Source: Sinotaia quadrata (Eukaryota > Mollusca > Gastropoda > Architaenioglossa > Viviparidae). From it: a stretch of 64,000 nt of DNA. Under the pieces are notes generated by a model. The model was not told where the DNA came from. It saw nothing but the letters and a program-made list of their open reading frames with translations, and searched no databases. The stretch lies in the NCBI GenBank assembly GCA_028829895.1, contig CM054178.1, positions 65,006,335 through 65,070,334 of the forward strand. Reading direction: 5' to 3'. This document shows positions 37,681 to 63,692 of this stretch, one piece after another (within the stretch, counting starts at the first letter, position 1; every line of letters begins with the position of its first letter). Made by a program: the position numbers and the translations under genes.

Positions 37681-38634
37681 CCATTTGGTTTCTTTTGCAT
37701 TTAAAGTTTCACATAGCTATAAAATGTTTTACTGTATGTAATTACTACGTCATAATTGCATGAATATAGAGGTCCATAAAATAGCGATATCTGCAATTAC
37801 TGTATGAACAAAATGACCAGTACAATGAATAAATGCAATTACTTTGTGACATGTTTTGTATTATGAATAGTTCTCTATTTATAGTAAAATATACTGACCA
37901 GTAATATCAATATCTGTATAACATAATGATCTATATCAATAACTATTTCTATTACAATAAAATAATATTGATCCGTAACATCAGTATCTGTATATACTTT
38001 ATGATATAAAGATCTGTAATATCAATAATTATGTTGATGATTGAATATAACAGTCCTTATAAAACTGTTCAGTGAAATGTATATTTTACTTCATTACAGT
38101 TTTTATTTTATAGTTTGTAAAATGTATATTTTACTTTATTGCAGTTTTTATTTTTACTTTATTATTTGCAGTTAGTTTGCGTTGGGAACTTGTAAATACT
38201 CTCACCTTGAATTCCTCTACATGCGTCTAGCTTAATATTGAAATTGTCTCATCTTGATTTCCACTACGTGTCTCGCTTAATATTGAAAGTGTCTCACCTT
38301 GAATTCCTCTACATGTGTCTTGCTTAATATTGAAAGTGTCTCACCTTGAATTCCTCTACATGAGTCTTGCTTAATATTGAAAGTGTCTCACATTGAATTC
38401 CTCTACATGTGTCTTGTTTAATATTGAAATTGTCTCACCTTGAATGCCTCTACATGTGTCTTGCTTAATGTTGAAAGGGTCTAACCTTGAATTCCTCTAC
38501 ATGTGTATTCCTCAATGTTGAAATTGTCTCACCTTGAATTCCTGTATCTGCGATTGGTTGAACATGGCAAAGACATTGGAAGTGTAGCGCTGGGTACGAG
38601 ATCTTTGCTTTTTCTTAGTGCGTGTGCTCGACAT
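33935..38634 (-). CDS. MYL9: Myosin regulatory light chain, non-muscle/smooth type (204 aa)
   Basis: Coding exons are 38533-38634, 36843-37083 and 33935-34206; phases agree (0, 1) and the total is 615 bp. The product binds the IQ region of myosin II heavy chain, and its phosphorylation switches on contractility. The N-terminus is basic ([20 protein letters not shown]) with Thr18-Ser19, the positions phosphorylated by MLCK/ROCK in vertebrate MYL9 and fly sqh. EF-hand 1 has an intact metal loop, [36 protein letters not shown] and AFACFDD are hallmark stretches. The ending [10 protein letters not shown] matches the family's normal end near residue 171, but here about 33 more residues follow, rich in Gln, Ser, Glu and Gly. 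Identity very secure; the tail is unusual. Confidence 0.96.
34270..36840. other. MRLC intron 3; repeats only
   Basis: Contains the family 1 element at 35268-35575, a 40-bp tandem repeat at 35570-35790 ('taagatctttgtttaagaga' plus 'acgtgttaatgatacaca') and a degenerate ~33-bp repeat at 36110-36660 ('catagttatacgagactaac' plus 'ataattaatgatg'). No exon seen. Confidence 0.7.
35268..35575 (+). mobile_element. Dispersed short element, family 1, copy 3
   Basis: Ordered matches to the other copies: 'tgttggagtgacaatgggtgg', 'gttgtggaaga', 'aagtggtgtctcctagg', 'aacataaattaagattt' and 'taattagttaaggatgatta', ending at 'tgtcac'. Inserted in MRLC intron 3. Confidence 0.75.
36843..37083 (-). CDS. MYL9: MRLC exon 3 (EF-hand 1 to linker)
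   Basis: 241 bp after 'tgtcttag', ends AACGCAG before GTAGGT. Carries the Ca/Mg-binding loop [12 protein letters not shown] and the family-typical [20 protein letters not shown]. Confidence 0.96.
37627..37675. repeat. (AT)n microsatellite
   Basis: About 24 AT units in MRLC intron 2, self-complementary and able to extrude as a hairpin. Confidence 0.97.
38203..38551 (-). repeat. 47-bp minisatellite that includes the end of MRLC exon 2 and its donor (8 copies)
   Basis: On the coding strand the unit is 'gaggaattcaag' followed by GTGAGACA and 'tttcaatattaagcaagaca'. The copy nearest the gene is authentic coding sequence (CAGGAATTCAAG|GTGAGA); seven more lie in the intron near 38201, 38251, 38296, 38341, 38387, 38433 and 38480, most keeping the donor. 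Confidence 0.92.
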
Positions 38635-38664
38635 GGTGAAAGATGGTTTCTTGCAGTTGTCTTC
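38533..38664 (-). CDS. MYL9: MRLC exon 2 (5' UTR end, start codon, phosphosite)
   Basis: Acceptor 'ttttatgcag' at 38665-38666; 30 nt of leader, then ATG at 38634. Encodes residues 1-34 up to SQIQEFK. Donor GTGAGA. Confidence 0.94.
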
Positions 38665-40702
38665 CTGCATAAAAAAAAATAAATGAAAAGAAATGTTCAA
38701 ATCTGAATCGAGTGTGTTACACTGCACTGCACTGTCACTCAAAATACAGCTATTTTAATTTGAATCAAGCGCTGACACTGTGTGGTAAAGTGAACGTCAG
38801 CAGTTAACGCTCCCATCTCAATTCCGGTCAATAATTTAAGAATATAATTTAGAAAGAGAGAGAGATATATAATGATCTCAATATAAGAAAACTGCTTTGG
38901 GACTGATGAATTGATTTTAATTGTTCAAAAGACTGAGTGATATTTGACTTTTGTATTCGGAGAGAAAAAACGCAATTCTATCACGCGCACTAGGGTCACG
39001 TTACTCACGTGACATGTGATGTCACAAATGTTAATTACCTTGTAAATACATTTTCAAATTATTTCAGACTATTAAATTAAAATCCATGTGAATGCCCATA
39101 TATAAAATAAATCTGAAATAACAGTAACGAAACAGATTGTAAATTAACCCCCACCCAAAAAAAAATATTGCAACTGCTTTCATTTGTTGTGTTTGTTTTC
39201 TCTAACAACTAAAAGAAAACTTCAATCCAACATAGTTTTACTTTTCATACATACCTCCGACGTCAGTGAAACAACAGTGACGTCATACAAAAGGTTGTTG
39301 CGTGTACGTAATAATTACCAACGTCAGTGAAGCAACAAACAGTGACGTCGTACAAAAGGATGTTGCGTGTAAGTAATAATTACCAATCTTTTAATCTTTT
39401 AATGGGGTACGTTCAAAACTTATATCGGAATTTTAAAAGAAAAATCGAAGAATCAGTAGCAACAGACAAACCAATGCTACTGGCAACTAGTTCTCAACAA
39501 GTCACAGCTCACGTATCTGGTACTTTTCAGTGACTTGTTGGCAACCACGATTAGTTAACGGAATGATGAATATTGATTTGTCTTGTAGATATAATTTGAC
39601 ATTGTGTCGTCAGAGTGTATCAACTAAAAAGCTTTGCGATATTTGATTAAGAGGTGTTTCTTATTGAATGAGGGTTATAACTGAACTAAAGTAGGAAGTG
39701 ATCAAAATCAATAATGAGCAACACATAATATCAACAAATGCATTAGTGTTCTTAATAATCAGTCAGTTTTTAATAATTTAATATGAAGGGAAGCTTTGAT
39801 GTGATCACTCTATGGCAAACATTGAACAATAAAGTTTCCATGTGACCAACAGACCGACTAGAGATTAGTCACCGAGACGTGAAGGTTTGGAGAGGAAGAA
39901 TTTCTTTCTGACTTATCAAATAACGTCTGTTTCATGTTTTGTAGTTTTTATTGTCATAATAATGTATATATACTTAGCTGTTTTAATTTTCATAATGATG
40001 TGTATATATGCTTAGCTGTTTCTATTATAATAATGTGTGTATATATACGTAGCTTTTTTAACTGTCATAATAAATGCATGTATACTTAGCTGTTTTTATT
40101 GTCATAATAATGTGTAAATATATACTTAGCTGTTTTAAAATGTCATAATAATGAGTATATATACTTAGATGTTTTAATTTGTTATTATAAGATACTTGTT
40201 ACTAACACAAGAATGCTGTAAACATACCAAACTTACCAAAAGTGGTCTGGAATCTGAAGAATTTATCGCCATCACTGAAACTTATTTACGTAATGTTTCG
40301 ATGTTCAACTACATTTAAGAGCCGGCACTAGTCTGGCCTGCTGATTGAAAACGGGCGGCAGCAGTTCGAGACTGACCAATGTATTTGTCCGGAAACAGAG
40401 CAGACAGACTCACGTGCTTGACCAAGTGAGATAATATCGGTATTTTGTAAACTTAATGCCATTTATTTATTTCTGGACAATAAAAATCTAATTGTTGCTG
40501 CATTATTTCAGTTTCATAGAAACTTCGACATTAACCCATTCCTGGCCAAAACGAAAAGCTCTGCTAGGGCGCAGTCGGATACACACCACAGCCCAAACTG
40601 TGTTCTAGTTGGGAAACTTTGATTACACAAACTTTCTTTCTCTGTTTCATCTTATATCGCACGCAGGAGGGGGAAAAAAAGTGGACCCAATCGTTCACTT
40701 AC
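38665..40702. other. MRLC intron 1
   Basis: No coding exon. Contains a 58-bp duplication at 39240-39395, each copy with a TGACGTC core (the first is a perfect CRE palindrome TGACGTCA), and a ~36-bp tandem repeat at 39940-40195 ('gtcataataatgtatatata' plus 'cttagctgtttt', six copies). Confidence 0.6.
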
Positions 40703-41000
40703 CTTTTAACGATGCTTTACTGGCGAGGAACTTGAAATCAGGGCAATTCTGGCAAAGTCTAAAGACTTTCTTATACTCAACTTCGTAAAGTTAGCTCAAA
40801 CTTCCAAAATGGCGAGCGTGTACGGCAGTTATTCTCACGGAAGAAGAGGCACTGTTCGAAGACAAGAACACTGACTCATGATGGTGGTGCCTAAAAATAG
40901 CTTCTGGCATCTGTTGAGTAGGCAGCATGAGTGCCAAACGCGAAACAGCGCGTGCTTGCAGCCTAAGCAGTGCGTACGTGACTGATAGAGGAAACTGGAT
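40703..41000 (-). promoter_or_regulatory. Probable MRLC 5' UTR exon 1 and promoter region
   Basis: A strong minus-strand donor, TTAAAAG|GTAAGTG, ends an untranslated exon at 40703 that can join the acceptor at 38664. The region to about 41000 is richer in CpG than its surroundings, which fits a housekeeping promoter. The transcription start is not determined; no TATA box is evident. Confidence 0.45.
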
Positions 41001-41502
41001 AACCATTGCCTACAGTGGCGTGCACCTGCGTGATACACCAAGGCAGATAACTCTAAGCAGACAGAAAGTGGGAGCCGTACCTGCCGAGTCCAGGAGTTAG
41101 TTTACTTGATATTTTTTATTACAACAATTAAACCGACTATAACGGTTTCAAGCGGATAAATGTTGAAAACTCCAATTTCTTAGCGAATGCACGTTACGTG
41201 TAGATGACGTACGTAACTTAAAGAATAATAATAAGTCAATACAAACTGCTCGTGAAAGTAGGAAACACCCATTTTCAATCAAGTTCGTCCAGTGTAAATG
41301 TGAACGTATATAGACTGTAGTGATCTTCTGCGGCTTGGGTACACAGATTGATGGGAGGATGTTAAAAGAGGCCATGAGAACCCTTTATAAATATACACAA
41401 TTTAATTTTGTTTAAAATAATTAATTACACATATTTCCATTTTGAATATTCGGCTAAGCAGCCCATAGTTTTAAAATAAACAAGAAATGTAACCGCACTC
41501 CT

Positions 41503-41540
<38 letters not shown>

Positions 41541-44500
41541 TTCAAATACATAATTTAGTAAAACAAGATTACTGTACGTTTGATAAACTGTTAAAAATAC
41601 TGTATTAAGTTTTATTATTGTTATTGTTATCGATGACTTTCATTATTGTTGTTATTGATGATTTTCATCATTTGTTAATTTTTAGTGTCGGAATGCTCCA
41701 AGAAAGAAAGAAAGAAAGAAAACGCATGGAATGCACATGAAGTTAAAGAGAACGATCCAGGACACAGATGTGATGGTTTCTGAAACAATCGGTCAATGGT
41801 TCTCTCAATAGTTTATCTACTTTATCAAGTAAAATGCCAGTTTGGGTCTGCTGTTTCTGAATGACCTAGTTCAATGGTGTCAATTCTACCTTGACGATGT
41901 TGTAAAGTATGTGGCTTTCTATTTATCTTAAATCGAGTTCTTGGTAATCTCTCAGTACCTAATGATGACGTCTGACTCTTAAGGACGGCATTACTACTAC
42001 TACTATTATTATTACTGCTGCTACTACTACTAAAGCTGTGACTGTTTATACTATTGCTCTTCTTTTTTTTACTACTACACTTTCTCTTCCTGTTACTACT
42101 ACACTTCCTCCTCTTGCTACTACTTTTATTACTACTACACTTCTTCCTCCTGTCAATACTAATACATTTAGTATTCCTCTTACTAAAACACTTCCTTCTG
42201 TTAATACTACTAGATTTCCTCCTCTTATTACTACTACACTTCCTCCTCCTGTCAATACTACTACACTTAATATTCCTCTTACAATTACACTTCCTTCTCC
42301 TGTCAATACCACTACCCTTACTATTTCTCTTACTAATACACTTCGTCCTCCTATTAGTACTATTACACTTACTGCTCCTCTTGCTACTACCCTTCCTCCA
42401 CCTATTACTACAGCACTTCCTCCTCTTGTTACTACTACCATTACTACAACACTTCCTCCTCTTGTTACTACTACACTTCCTCCTGTTACTAATACCATTA
42501 CTATTATCATTACTACTCCACTTCCTCCTCCTGTTACTACTACCATTACTACTACACTTCCTCCTCCTGTTACTACTACGATTACTACTACACTTCCCCC
42601 TCCTCTATTACATTTCCTCCTCATCTCACTACTACTATTACTACTACACTTCCTCCTCCTGTTACTACTACACTTCCTTCTCCTGTTACTATTACTATTA
42701 CTCTTCTTCCTGTTTCTACTAATAAAACGTTGCTGGAAATATGTAGCGTTTAGTGCACAAATTTGGTTATTTTCTTTAGTAAAGTGGGATACTTTAATAC
42801 AATTATTTTTGATGCAACTTTGTTTAAAATCAGAGATGATTCCTTTAGCTAACAGGGTGCTGTATTGTATTTAATTTGACTTTTAGATTCCCAATCTCTC
42901 TCACAATTATTTTTCTTTTTAACTATTTAGTTGCATATTTTGTTTATTTTATTGAAATAAAGTATTAAAGCACTAAAATGCACATAAGCTTTATATTAAA
43001 AGTATTGTATCTAAATTTTACTTGAGAATGATTCAATAAACTGAATGTTTGATTAACATTTGAAATTACAATCTAACCATTCGCTTTGTTGGGTTTTTTC
43101 CTCAGTACTTAGAATTTCCTTTTAGAAGACCTGCCACATTTAGATTATTTAAAAGTTATATTTGAAGGTTTACCAGGCAGGAAGAAGATGTTGCAGTGTA
43201 TTGCAACAAATTTGTTGTTTTTTTGTTTTGTTTTGTTTTTAGGGGGAAGTATTCAAAACTTATTAAACTCAGTACAAATCACTGTATTGTTAGTGGAAGT
43301 ACAGTTTTGAACTGTTGCAAAACTATATAAGCAGTTTCTTTATATCATCAACTTAATTATAATAATTAAAACATGTATTTAAATTGCACACATTGCAATT
43401 TGATGCTTAAAAGATATTTAAATTGAGTTATAAATTATATGATATAGGGCCCTCAACAAGCTAGAAGTATAATCTTAAAACTGTTGTAAATATGTGTGTA
43501 CTGTAATTATATATAAAGCAAACATATATAAAACATAAGCAAATTGCAATGACACATGTTTTACCAGATTTATAAATTTTAAGTGATTTGTAATAAATTA
43601 TTATTTAATAATTATATGCATATATTTTTAAGTCAGAAAATAAAGATTGTTTCAGCTAGATAGAGCACACATTTTTTCTTTTAAGATTTGAACCATATCT
43701 ATAACATACATGGTATGAGAGATATGACATTTTACAATTTGTATATTAACATTTTTGTCATCTTCTTTTGAGACCTCATATATCACTGGCTTTAAGATCA
43801 GTGTCTTTGGGAGAAAAATTGAGCTAAAATTTCCTGGTTCTTTATTGTTTTAAATACAGAAACAATACATTTTAAGTCACTTATCTGAATATTATGACGT
43901 CTTGAATATGCACTTTATAATATATTACAAGTGCATTTACTTAATGAACAGCCGTGTTTGCACACCATTTGTAAAATACAGTACCTTCTCTGAAAAGAAC
44001 TTCATTTTTATCAGTTAGAATATACCCTTCTGTTATAATTTTAACTCTGCCATTTCATAACTGAAGAATGTTATTCATACAGTGTATTAAACATGAGCTT
44101 TATTCATCTCCTAAACTGATGACGACTAATTTGTATATTCAAAAGGTGATATTTCATAAACTGCTTGAAGTTTTAATCTTACAATTTTGCATAAATTACT
44201 ATTATGTAAACACACGAGTTTTACTCTGAATCAAACTTGAAAAAATTAAATATATTTATTACTCCCCCTGAGAAGACTGGTTTAGATGCACAAAATAGAG
44301 TGGAAACACACATAAGCAACAGTCCTCTGCCTATATATTTTTCTTCTGTTCAATGTTAAACTTGTGAACCTGTTACTCAGGAAACCATGGACAGTTTATG
44401 CCCTGTATCTTAGTAATGTTACTGATTTTTATTTTTTATTAAGCGGAGAGCATTCAACTCATCTGATCTAGATCTACGGTATAGTAAGAATTTTGATTAG

Positions 44501-45772
44501 ATTTAAATCCTTCCACAAAATTAGATTCAACACTTCAGTTTACATAAACACATTCCTGGTAGTTATAAATGAATGGATATTTTTAAATACAATATTTCCA
44601 CGGTCTCTAGTTGAATATCATCGAAACTGTTCAACACTGCGACCAACGTATCATTAAGTCTATAACCCTCCTCGTGGTCGGTAAAAGTGGCGAATTTGAA
44701 CTTCAGCACCTTAGATTAGACCCTACTCAAAGGTCATTTAGCTGTTACCTATTTCCTCCATCCTTTTAGATCTCAGGGGTCTAGAAAAAGTCACCCCAAT
44801 GTTGGACTCACTAAAGAATTTCTCAATTACCGATTGACAGTCAAAAGACCCACCTTTTCTAAAACGTCTGCTCAAGTCAGTGCTGCCTTCTGATTACGAG
44901 CGCGATGGCATTGTTGTTGATGCTGTCCGACTGAAAGTGACAGGCAAATTTATTTAACGAAATCTATGTTAACATGGATGTAGCTGAACTGCAACATTCC
45001 ATTTTCAAAAGGGAGATAATCCGGAATATATTCGAATCGTGCGTGCGTGTACATGGATGTAGCTGAACTGCAACATTCCATTTTCAAAAGGGAGATAATC
45101 CGGAAATATATTCGAATTGTGCGTGCGTGTGTTTATGTCTCTATTCTCTGTTTTTTACTGATAGTTCAAGGTTCCATGGTATATAAACTGTGCCTGCCAG
45201 TGTCAAGACTGAACTACTGCACAGATTATATATACTAAGCGATAAGGTGAAAACCCTAAGTAATTTGGTATTTGTCTCTATAATGCTCTAAGCACATATA
45301 TACTGCTTGTTGTTGTTTTTCATAATAGTATATTGGTTCGCAATTTTTTAATCGCTTTAATTATTTTTTAAATTCTGAAGCACAAAATTGTTTTCTAATG
45401 TAAATTGTTACGATCGTTGTTTCCTCTCTTCTTATAATTATTTGCCCCCCCCCCACCCAGGTGTGCAAAGCAAAAGCAAAAACAATTAAAGCTTTGTAAA
45501 GCAAATAATGATCATTATCCTTGGACAAAAGTCTCATTACTTGACTAAATAATTACGTGAATTTTGCTACAAATAAGACTGTTATGTAAGTGAATAATCC
45601 ATCAATTTGGCTCAATAAACATTTGCATTGAGATGTGTCCTTTTCATTCAACAAATCACCTATCATCATTATTTTTAATAATAAATTTAATTTACTCTAA
45701 TTAAATGATTCATAATTTTTTATTATTAAATTTAATATTATTTTTTCATCTTCGTATTATTTCACTCCACAG
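41001..45772. other. Gene-free interval
   Basis: Contains (CA)n at 41503-41538, a trinucleotide-rich block at 41992-42722, a long AT-rich stretch with no features seen (42900-44940), and a ~79-bp direct duplication at 44975-45130 ('catggatgtagctgaactgc' plus 'aacattccattttcaaaagg'). Confidence 0.6.
41992..42722. repeat. Imperfect (TTACTACTACAC-TTCCTCCTCCT)n block, about 0.7 kb
   Basis: Repeats of 'ttactactacacttcctcct' with variants. One plus frame is open for 278 codons (Thr/Pro/Leu-rich, mucin-like), but neighbouring frames are also open and the sequence resembles the block at 28465, so a gene is not called. Confidence 0.9.
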
Positions 45773-45926
45773 ATTTATGAACAGCTTCTGCTGTGTGTGC
45801 TTTTCGTAGCAGGTCTCACACTACCGGCCTTGACCCAGATGACATTCCAACAAGATATTCAGGAGCTCATCAAAGGTCTGGAAAATAATGCCTACAAGTT
45901 CGGCCTTGTACTTTCTCCTGCAACAG
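45773..45926 (+). CDS. Possible coding exon, hydrophobic leader (weak)
   Basis: A good acceptor (pyrimidine-rich 'tatttcactccacag') precedes 51 open codons, and ACAG|GTGGCT could be the donor. Translation begins IYEQLLLCVLFVAGLTLPAL, signal-like, then TQMTFQQDIQELIKGLENN. No in-frame Met precedes it, so a start would have to lie in an upstream exon. No family recognised and no partner exon established. Confidence 0.25.
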
Positions 45927-46582
45927 GTGGCTGCAGAAGAGTTTTGACGCTCAGAGGGCGATTTTGGAATAACTCTAGTGAGTCACGGAATTAGCAAGAT
46001 CTGAAAGATTCTGTAAAAGGATTAAGAATGTATTTACGCAGGTTTGATAAGTTTTCATCTTATTATTATTGTTAGCCAATATATTCTTCAGGAAGTCATG
46101 AATATTACCTTAAGAAGCCCTACTTTAACTACTAGATCAGTTATCTGGAGATCTCAAGCAAATTGAAGTATCCATAAAGTACTGGATCAAATACTGATTT
46201 TGAATCTCTAATTGTCTGGTGACCAACAATTTTTACAGCTTCGATTTCAAGTTTTCATCTTCACTAAAATTTCGATGTTGAAAGGTATTAGTAATTGTTG
46301 GTGTCATATAGACTATGAAATCTTTTATTTCATTAATTTGGTATTTTTAATGTGCATTGTTCTTTTACTAGATTTTATTTTCAATTTCGAATATAGCGGT
46401 GCAAAATTGTTCTAAATCAGTTGAAAAAACTTAAGACAACTTACAAAAAAATAATTTTTTGTGACTCAATAATAAAGCGAGTCCAAAGCATCAAAGTTTT
46501 TAATATGCTTACTCTAAAATAACAATAACAACATATTTTTAGTGATTTTTAATGTATTTATTATACTTTGACATTTATTTTA

Positions 46583-51141
<4,559 letters not shown>

Positions 51142-51308
51142 GGCAAAGGTCTAAGTCTGCAATGAGACTATTTGCACTCACAAATATATTTAAACATTCA
51201 AATAAATATTATCGCTGTTTTAAATGTGCGTACATACAAAATAAAACGACTATTTTAAAATATAATAATATTGTTTTCTTTCCGTGATATTTCATAGAGG
51301 GAATCAGA

Positions 51309-51347
<39 letters not shown>

Positions 51348-51529
51348 AATGATATATTATGTTGATTGACTGTTAATGTCTATGCTAGGATAAAGTGAAT
51401 GATTGTCTAGCTTTAATTGCATATTGTTCTGAAGTGATGTATATGTCGAAGCTCTTATGATTATATTCAAATGTTGTATATTTGATTGTTGATTTAATCA
51501 ATTAAATCTTATACAGATTAATAATCATA

Positions 51530-51820
51530 TGTTGGAGAGATAGTGGGTGGATGGGGGCTCGCTAAATATAGATTAAAGACTGATTTGTGTTTTCCTTTGG
51601 TGAGAAGCTTTCTATATACCGAAATATTGTGTGAAGGTAAATGTTTGTCTTTAATGTTGTGGAAGAGAGAAAACGTGTACGCATATATTCCATGTGGGAG
51701 AGACAAGTGGTGTCTTCTGGAAAATTATTAATAACATAAATTAAGATTCTCATCTCTTGTAATTAGTTATGGGTTATTAAATAATATTATTAATCATAAC
51801 CACTAACTAGTGTTGCATAG
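51530..51820 (+). mobile_element. Dispersed short element, family 1, copy 4
   Basis: The best preserved copy: 'tgttggagagatagtgggtgg', 'aaatattgtgtgaaggtaaatg', 'gttgtggaagagagaaaacg', 'agtggtgtcttctgg', 'taacataaattaagattctc', 'taattagttatgggttatta', ending near 'gtgttgcatagacgtcac'. Confidence 0.8.
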
Positions 51821-51858
51821 ACGTCACACATACAAACCAATCTATCTATCTATCTATC

Positions 51859-51889
<31 letters not shown>

Positions 51890-51892
51890 CTA

Positions 51893-51926
<34 letters not shown>

Positions 51927-52529
51927 GGATTATCTATCTCATATAAAGATATACATCACATCATTATTGATATTAAAAATGCACTGAGTTACAACTGACA
52001 CTCATTAATACTGTCACTGTTTGGATGACTTAGTGTTCTGTCTTTTAACCAGACACATCATTTCTGAGGAATGGAGACACGCCAGATTTTTTAAGCATCC
52101 AGAATCGAAAGCAGGTTTTAAGTTCAGACTGCATTATGTTGTAAAGCCAATGCATTTATTTATTTTTTATTTTTCATATTCATTATTAAAACTATTTTGT
52201 TTCTTGAGGCCAATATATTTATTAACATTAATCATTTTACTGAAGATATAGAAAACATAAAATGAAAATCTTCGAGAAACAAAACAATTTCCCCATTTTT
52301 TCTCGACATCTTTTGATAAGTTGTCTTTTCAGAGGCCGCTAGTAGTTTGAAAGTAAAAATCTACCTATACTAAACTAGAAATTTATAATGTTAGATTACT
52401 CTAAAACTTGTAAACGTACATAATAAAATTTATGAAGTTATAAGGTGTCCCCATCTCCAATTTAAAGGGGAGGGATCGATCGCAGTTTAACTTCACCACT
52501 GGAGCTTGCGTTGATCATTTCATCATCAG

Positions 52530-52700
52530 ATGTTATCTGGTCTGGAGTGCCCTAGTGGGACACTACAGCCTCACATTGCGTTCAGAGGTGGAGTGCGGGA
52601 GGGCTGGCGGAAGGGGAATCACCAGTTTGGCGCTCACCTTTAACCGCCCTCTGTCGGTGGGTTCTCCATTTTAATTCTGGCATTCAGTCCTCTACACGCC
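52530..52700 (-). mobile_element. Family 3 element, single copy
   Basis: Reverse complement of the 23428-24195 units: 'ccgacagagggcggttaaag', 'gtgagcgccaaactgg', 'ccgccagccctccc'. Same orientation as the 5040 copy. Confidence 0.7.
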
Positions 52701-53777
52701 TGTGATTTCACTAATACTTGTAAAATGTGTAAATAGAAAATTAAATTTTATTATTATTTCACTAGAGAAAAAATATTTTATAATTTTATATTGAATATGC
52801 TTTTACCTTTAACAAATAGATGAGTTCCCGCCAACGTTCTAGAATAGTTGTTATCAATTTTTGTGCATCATTCGTCGTGTAATCGTAGTTTGTGACGTGA
52901 TTGTTTCCAAGGGACATAATCGAGAGAGAGATAAAAATGGGAACTGTAATCTCCATATAACTCCTCTTCCCGTGAACAAAATTTTATCCGCATCTTCTTG
53001 GTGTTTACTGCTTTAATTTTAGTTAATAATTGTATTTTAGTAATAACATATTTGGTAACTAGTTTAATATTATTAATAATTGTATTTTAGTAAGAACATG
53101 TTTGGTAACTACATTAATACTATTATTAATTGTATATTTTGTAATAACACGTATGGTAACTGCCCTAATATTAGTAATAATTGTATATTAATAATAACAA
53201 TTAACTGCTCTTATAATATTAATAATAAACTAGTAATAAAGCTCTTAGAAATGGATCGGATTCATGAAGTATGTTTTTTCCAGTCCCTTTCAAATCCTTT
53301 TAGTTTAATTCAAGACAAAGTTAGATTCATACAAATATATAATTATTAAGTTTAGAAATTTACTCGTCCACAGGATATTTATTTGTCCTCTGCACTTATC
53401 TTCAATTAAATCGTTTGTTCTCTCTCCATTCAGCATCTATTTTTAATTAAGTAGTTTGCTCTTTGGTCACTTGGCACAGATTTAATTAGGTCATTTGTCA
53501 ATAGAACAGAATGTTCATGCGTTCAGTGGCCACTAATTTAAATGTAAAATTTCATTACTCGGCTCAGTGGTAACAATGCAAAGACAATTCCCATGAACTG
53601 AATTCTCGCTTATTTTTAAATTAACCTTTTAAATATTAGACTCTACAGATATGTATTTACGTTATACTATTTTTTAGTTTTACATTTCAAGTTGAAAATG
53701 CAATATATATATATTGTACTTTATCTTCGAATTTTAGAAAATGAATTTGTAGTTTTTGAGATAGTGAGACGTGCAAT

Positions 53778-53848
<71 letters not shown>

Positions 53849-53919
53849 AGCATGCACATTAGCAAAATGACAGTTCAAAAATACATGACAATAAATCAAT
53901 CTTTGATCTTTTTCTCATT

Positions 53920-53925
53920 TTTATT
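53920..53925 (-). terminator. Candidate chitinase polyadenylation signal
   Basis: AATAAA on the minus strand about 160 nt past the chitinase stop codon. Confidence 0.5.
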
Positions 53926-54085
53926 AAACAAGTTGTATACTATTTCATAGAATGTTCATAAATCTTCTTCGATGTTCTCTTGTAGCATATTGTTGGTCAA
54001 ATTCCAGCTCTTATCAAGAACATTACCACCATTTTGAAACTAAGTTCTTTTTTAAGCAGCAATTTGCCTTTGGGGTAATTTCGCT

Positions 54086-63692
<9,607 letters not shown>

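Larger units (their letters stand above)
51142..54085. other. Interval between the small secreted gene and the chitinase 3' end
   Basis: Contains (CA)n at 51317-51345, a family 1 element, (TATC)n(TGTC)n at 51838-51925, a family 3 copy, AT-rich repeats around 53030-53230 and (TC)n(AC)n at 53778-53846. A pyrimidine-rich acceptor-like site near 52057 precedes a short open stretch, but no gene could be built. Confidence 0.55.

Noticed and set aside
42038..42874. 278-codon Thr/Pro-rich mucin-like frame
   Set aside because: Lies in a degenerate trinucleotide repeat with other frames open too; the repeat stops before the frame ends and the tail looks noncoding. A mucin-type exon cannot be fully excluded.
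52058..52114. Possible short plus-strand exon after a good acceptor
   Set aside because: Two frames are open, no partner exons could be linked, and no similarity was recognised.
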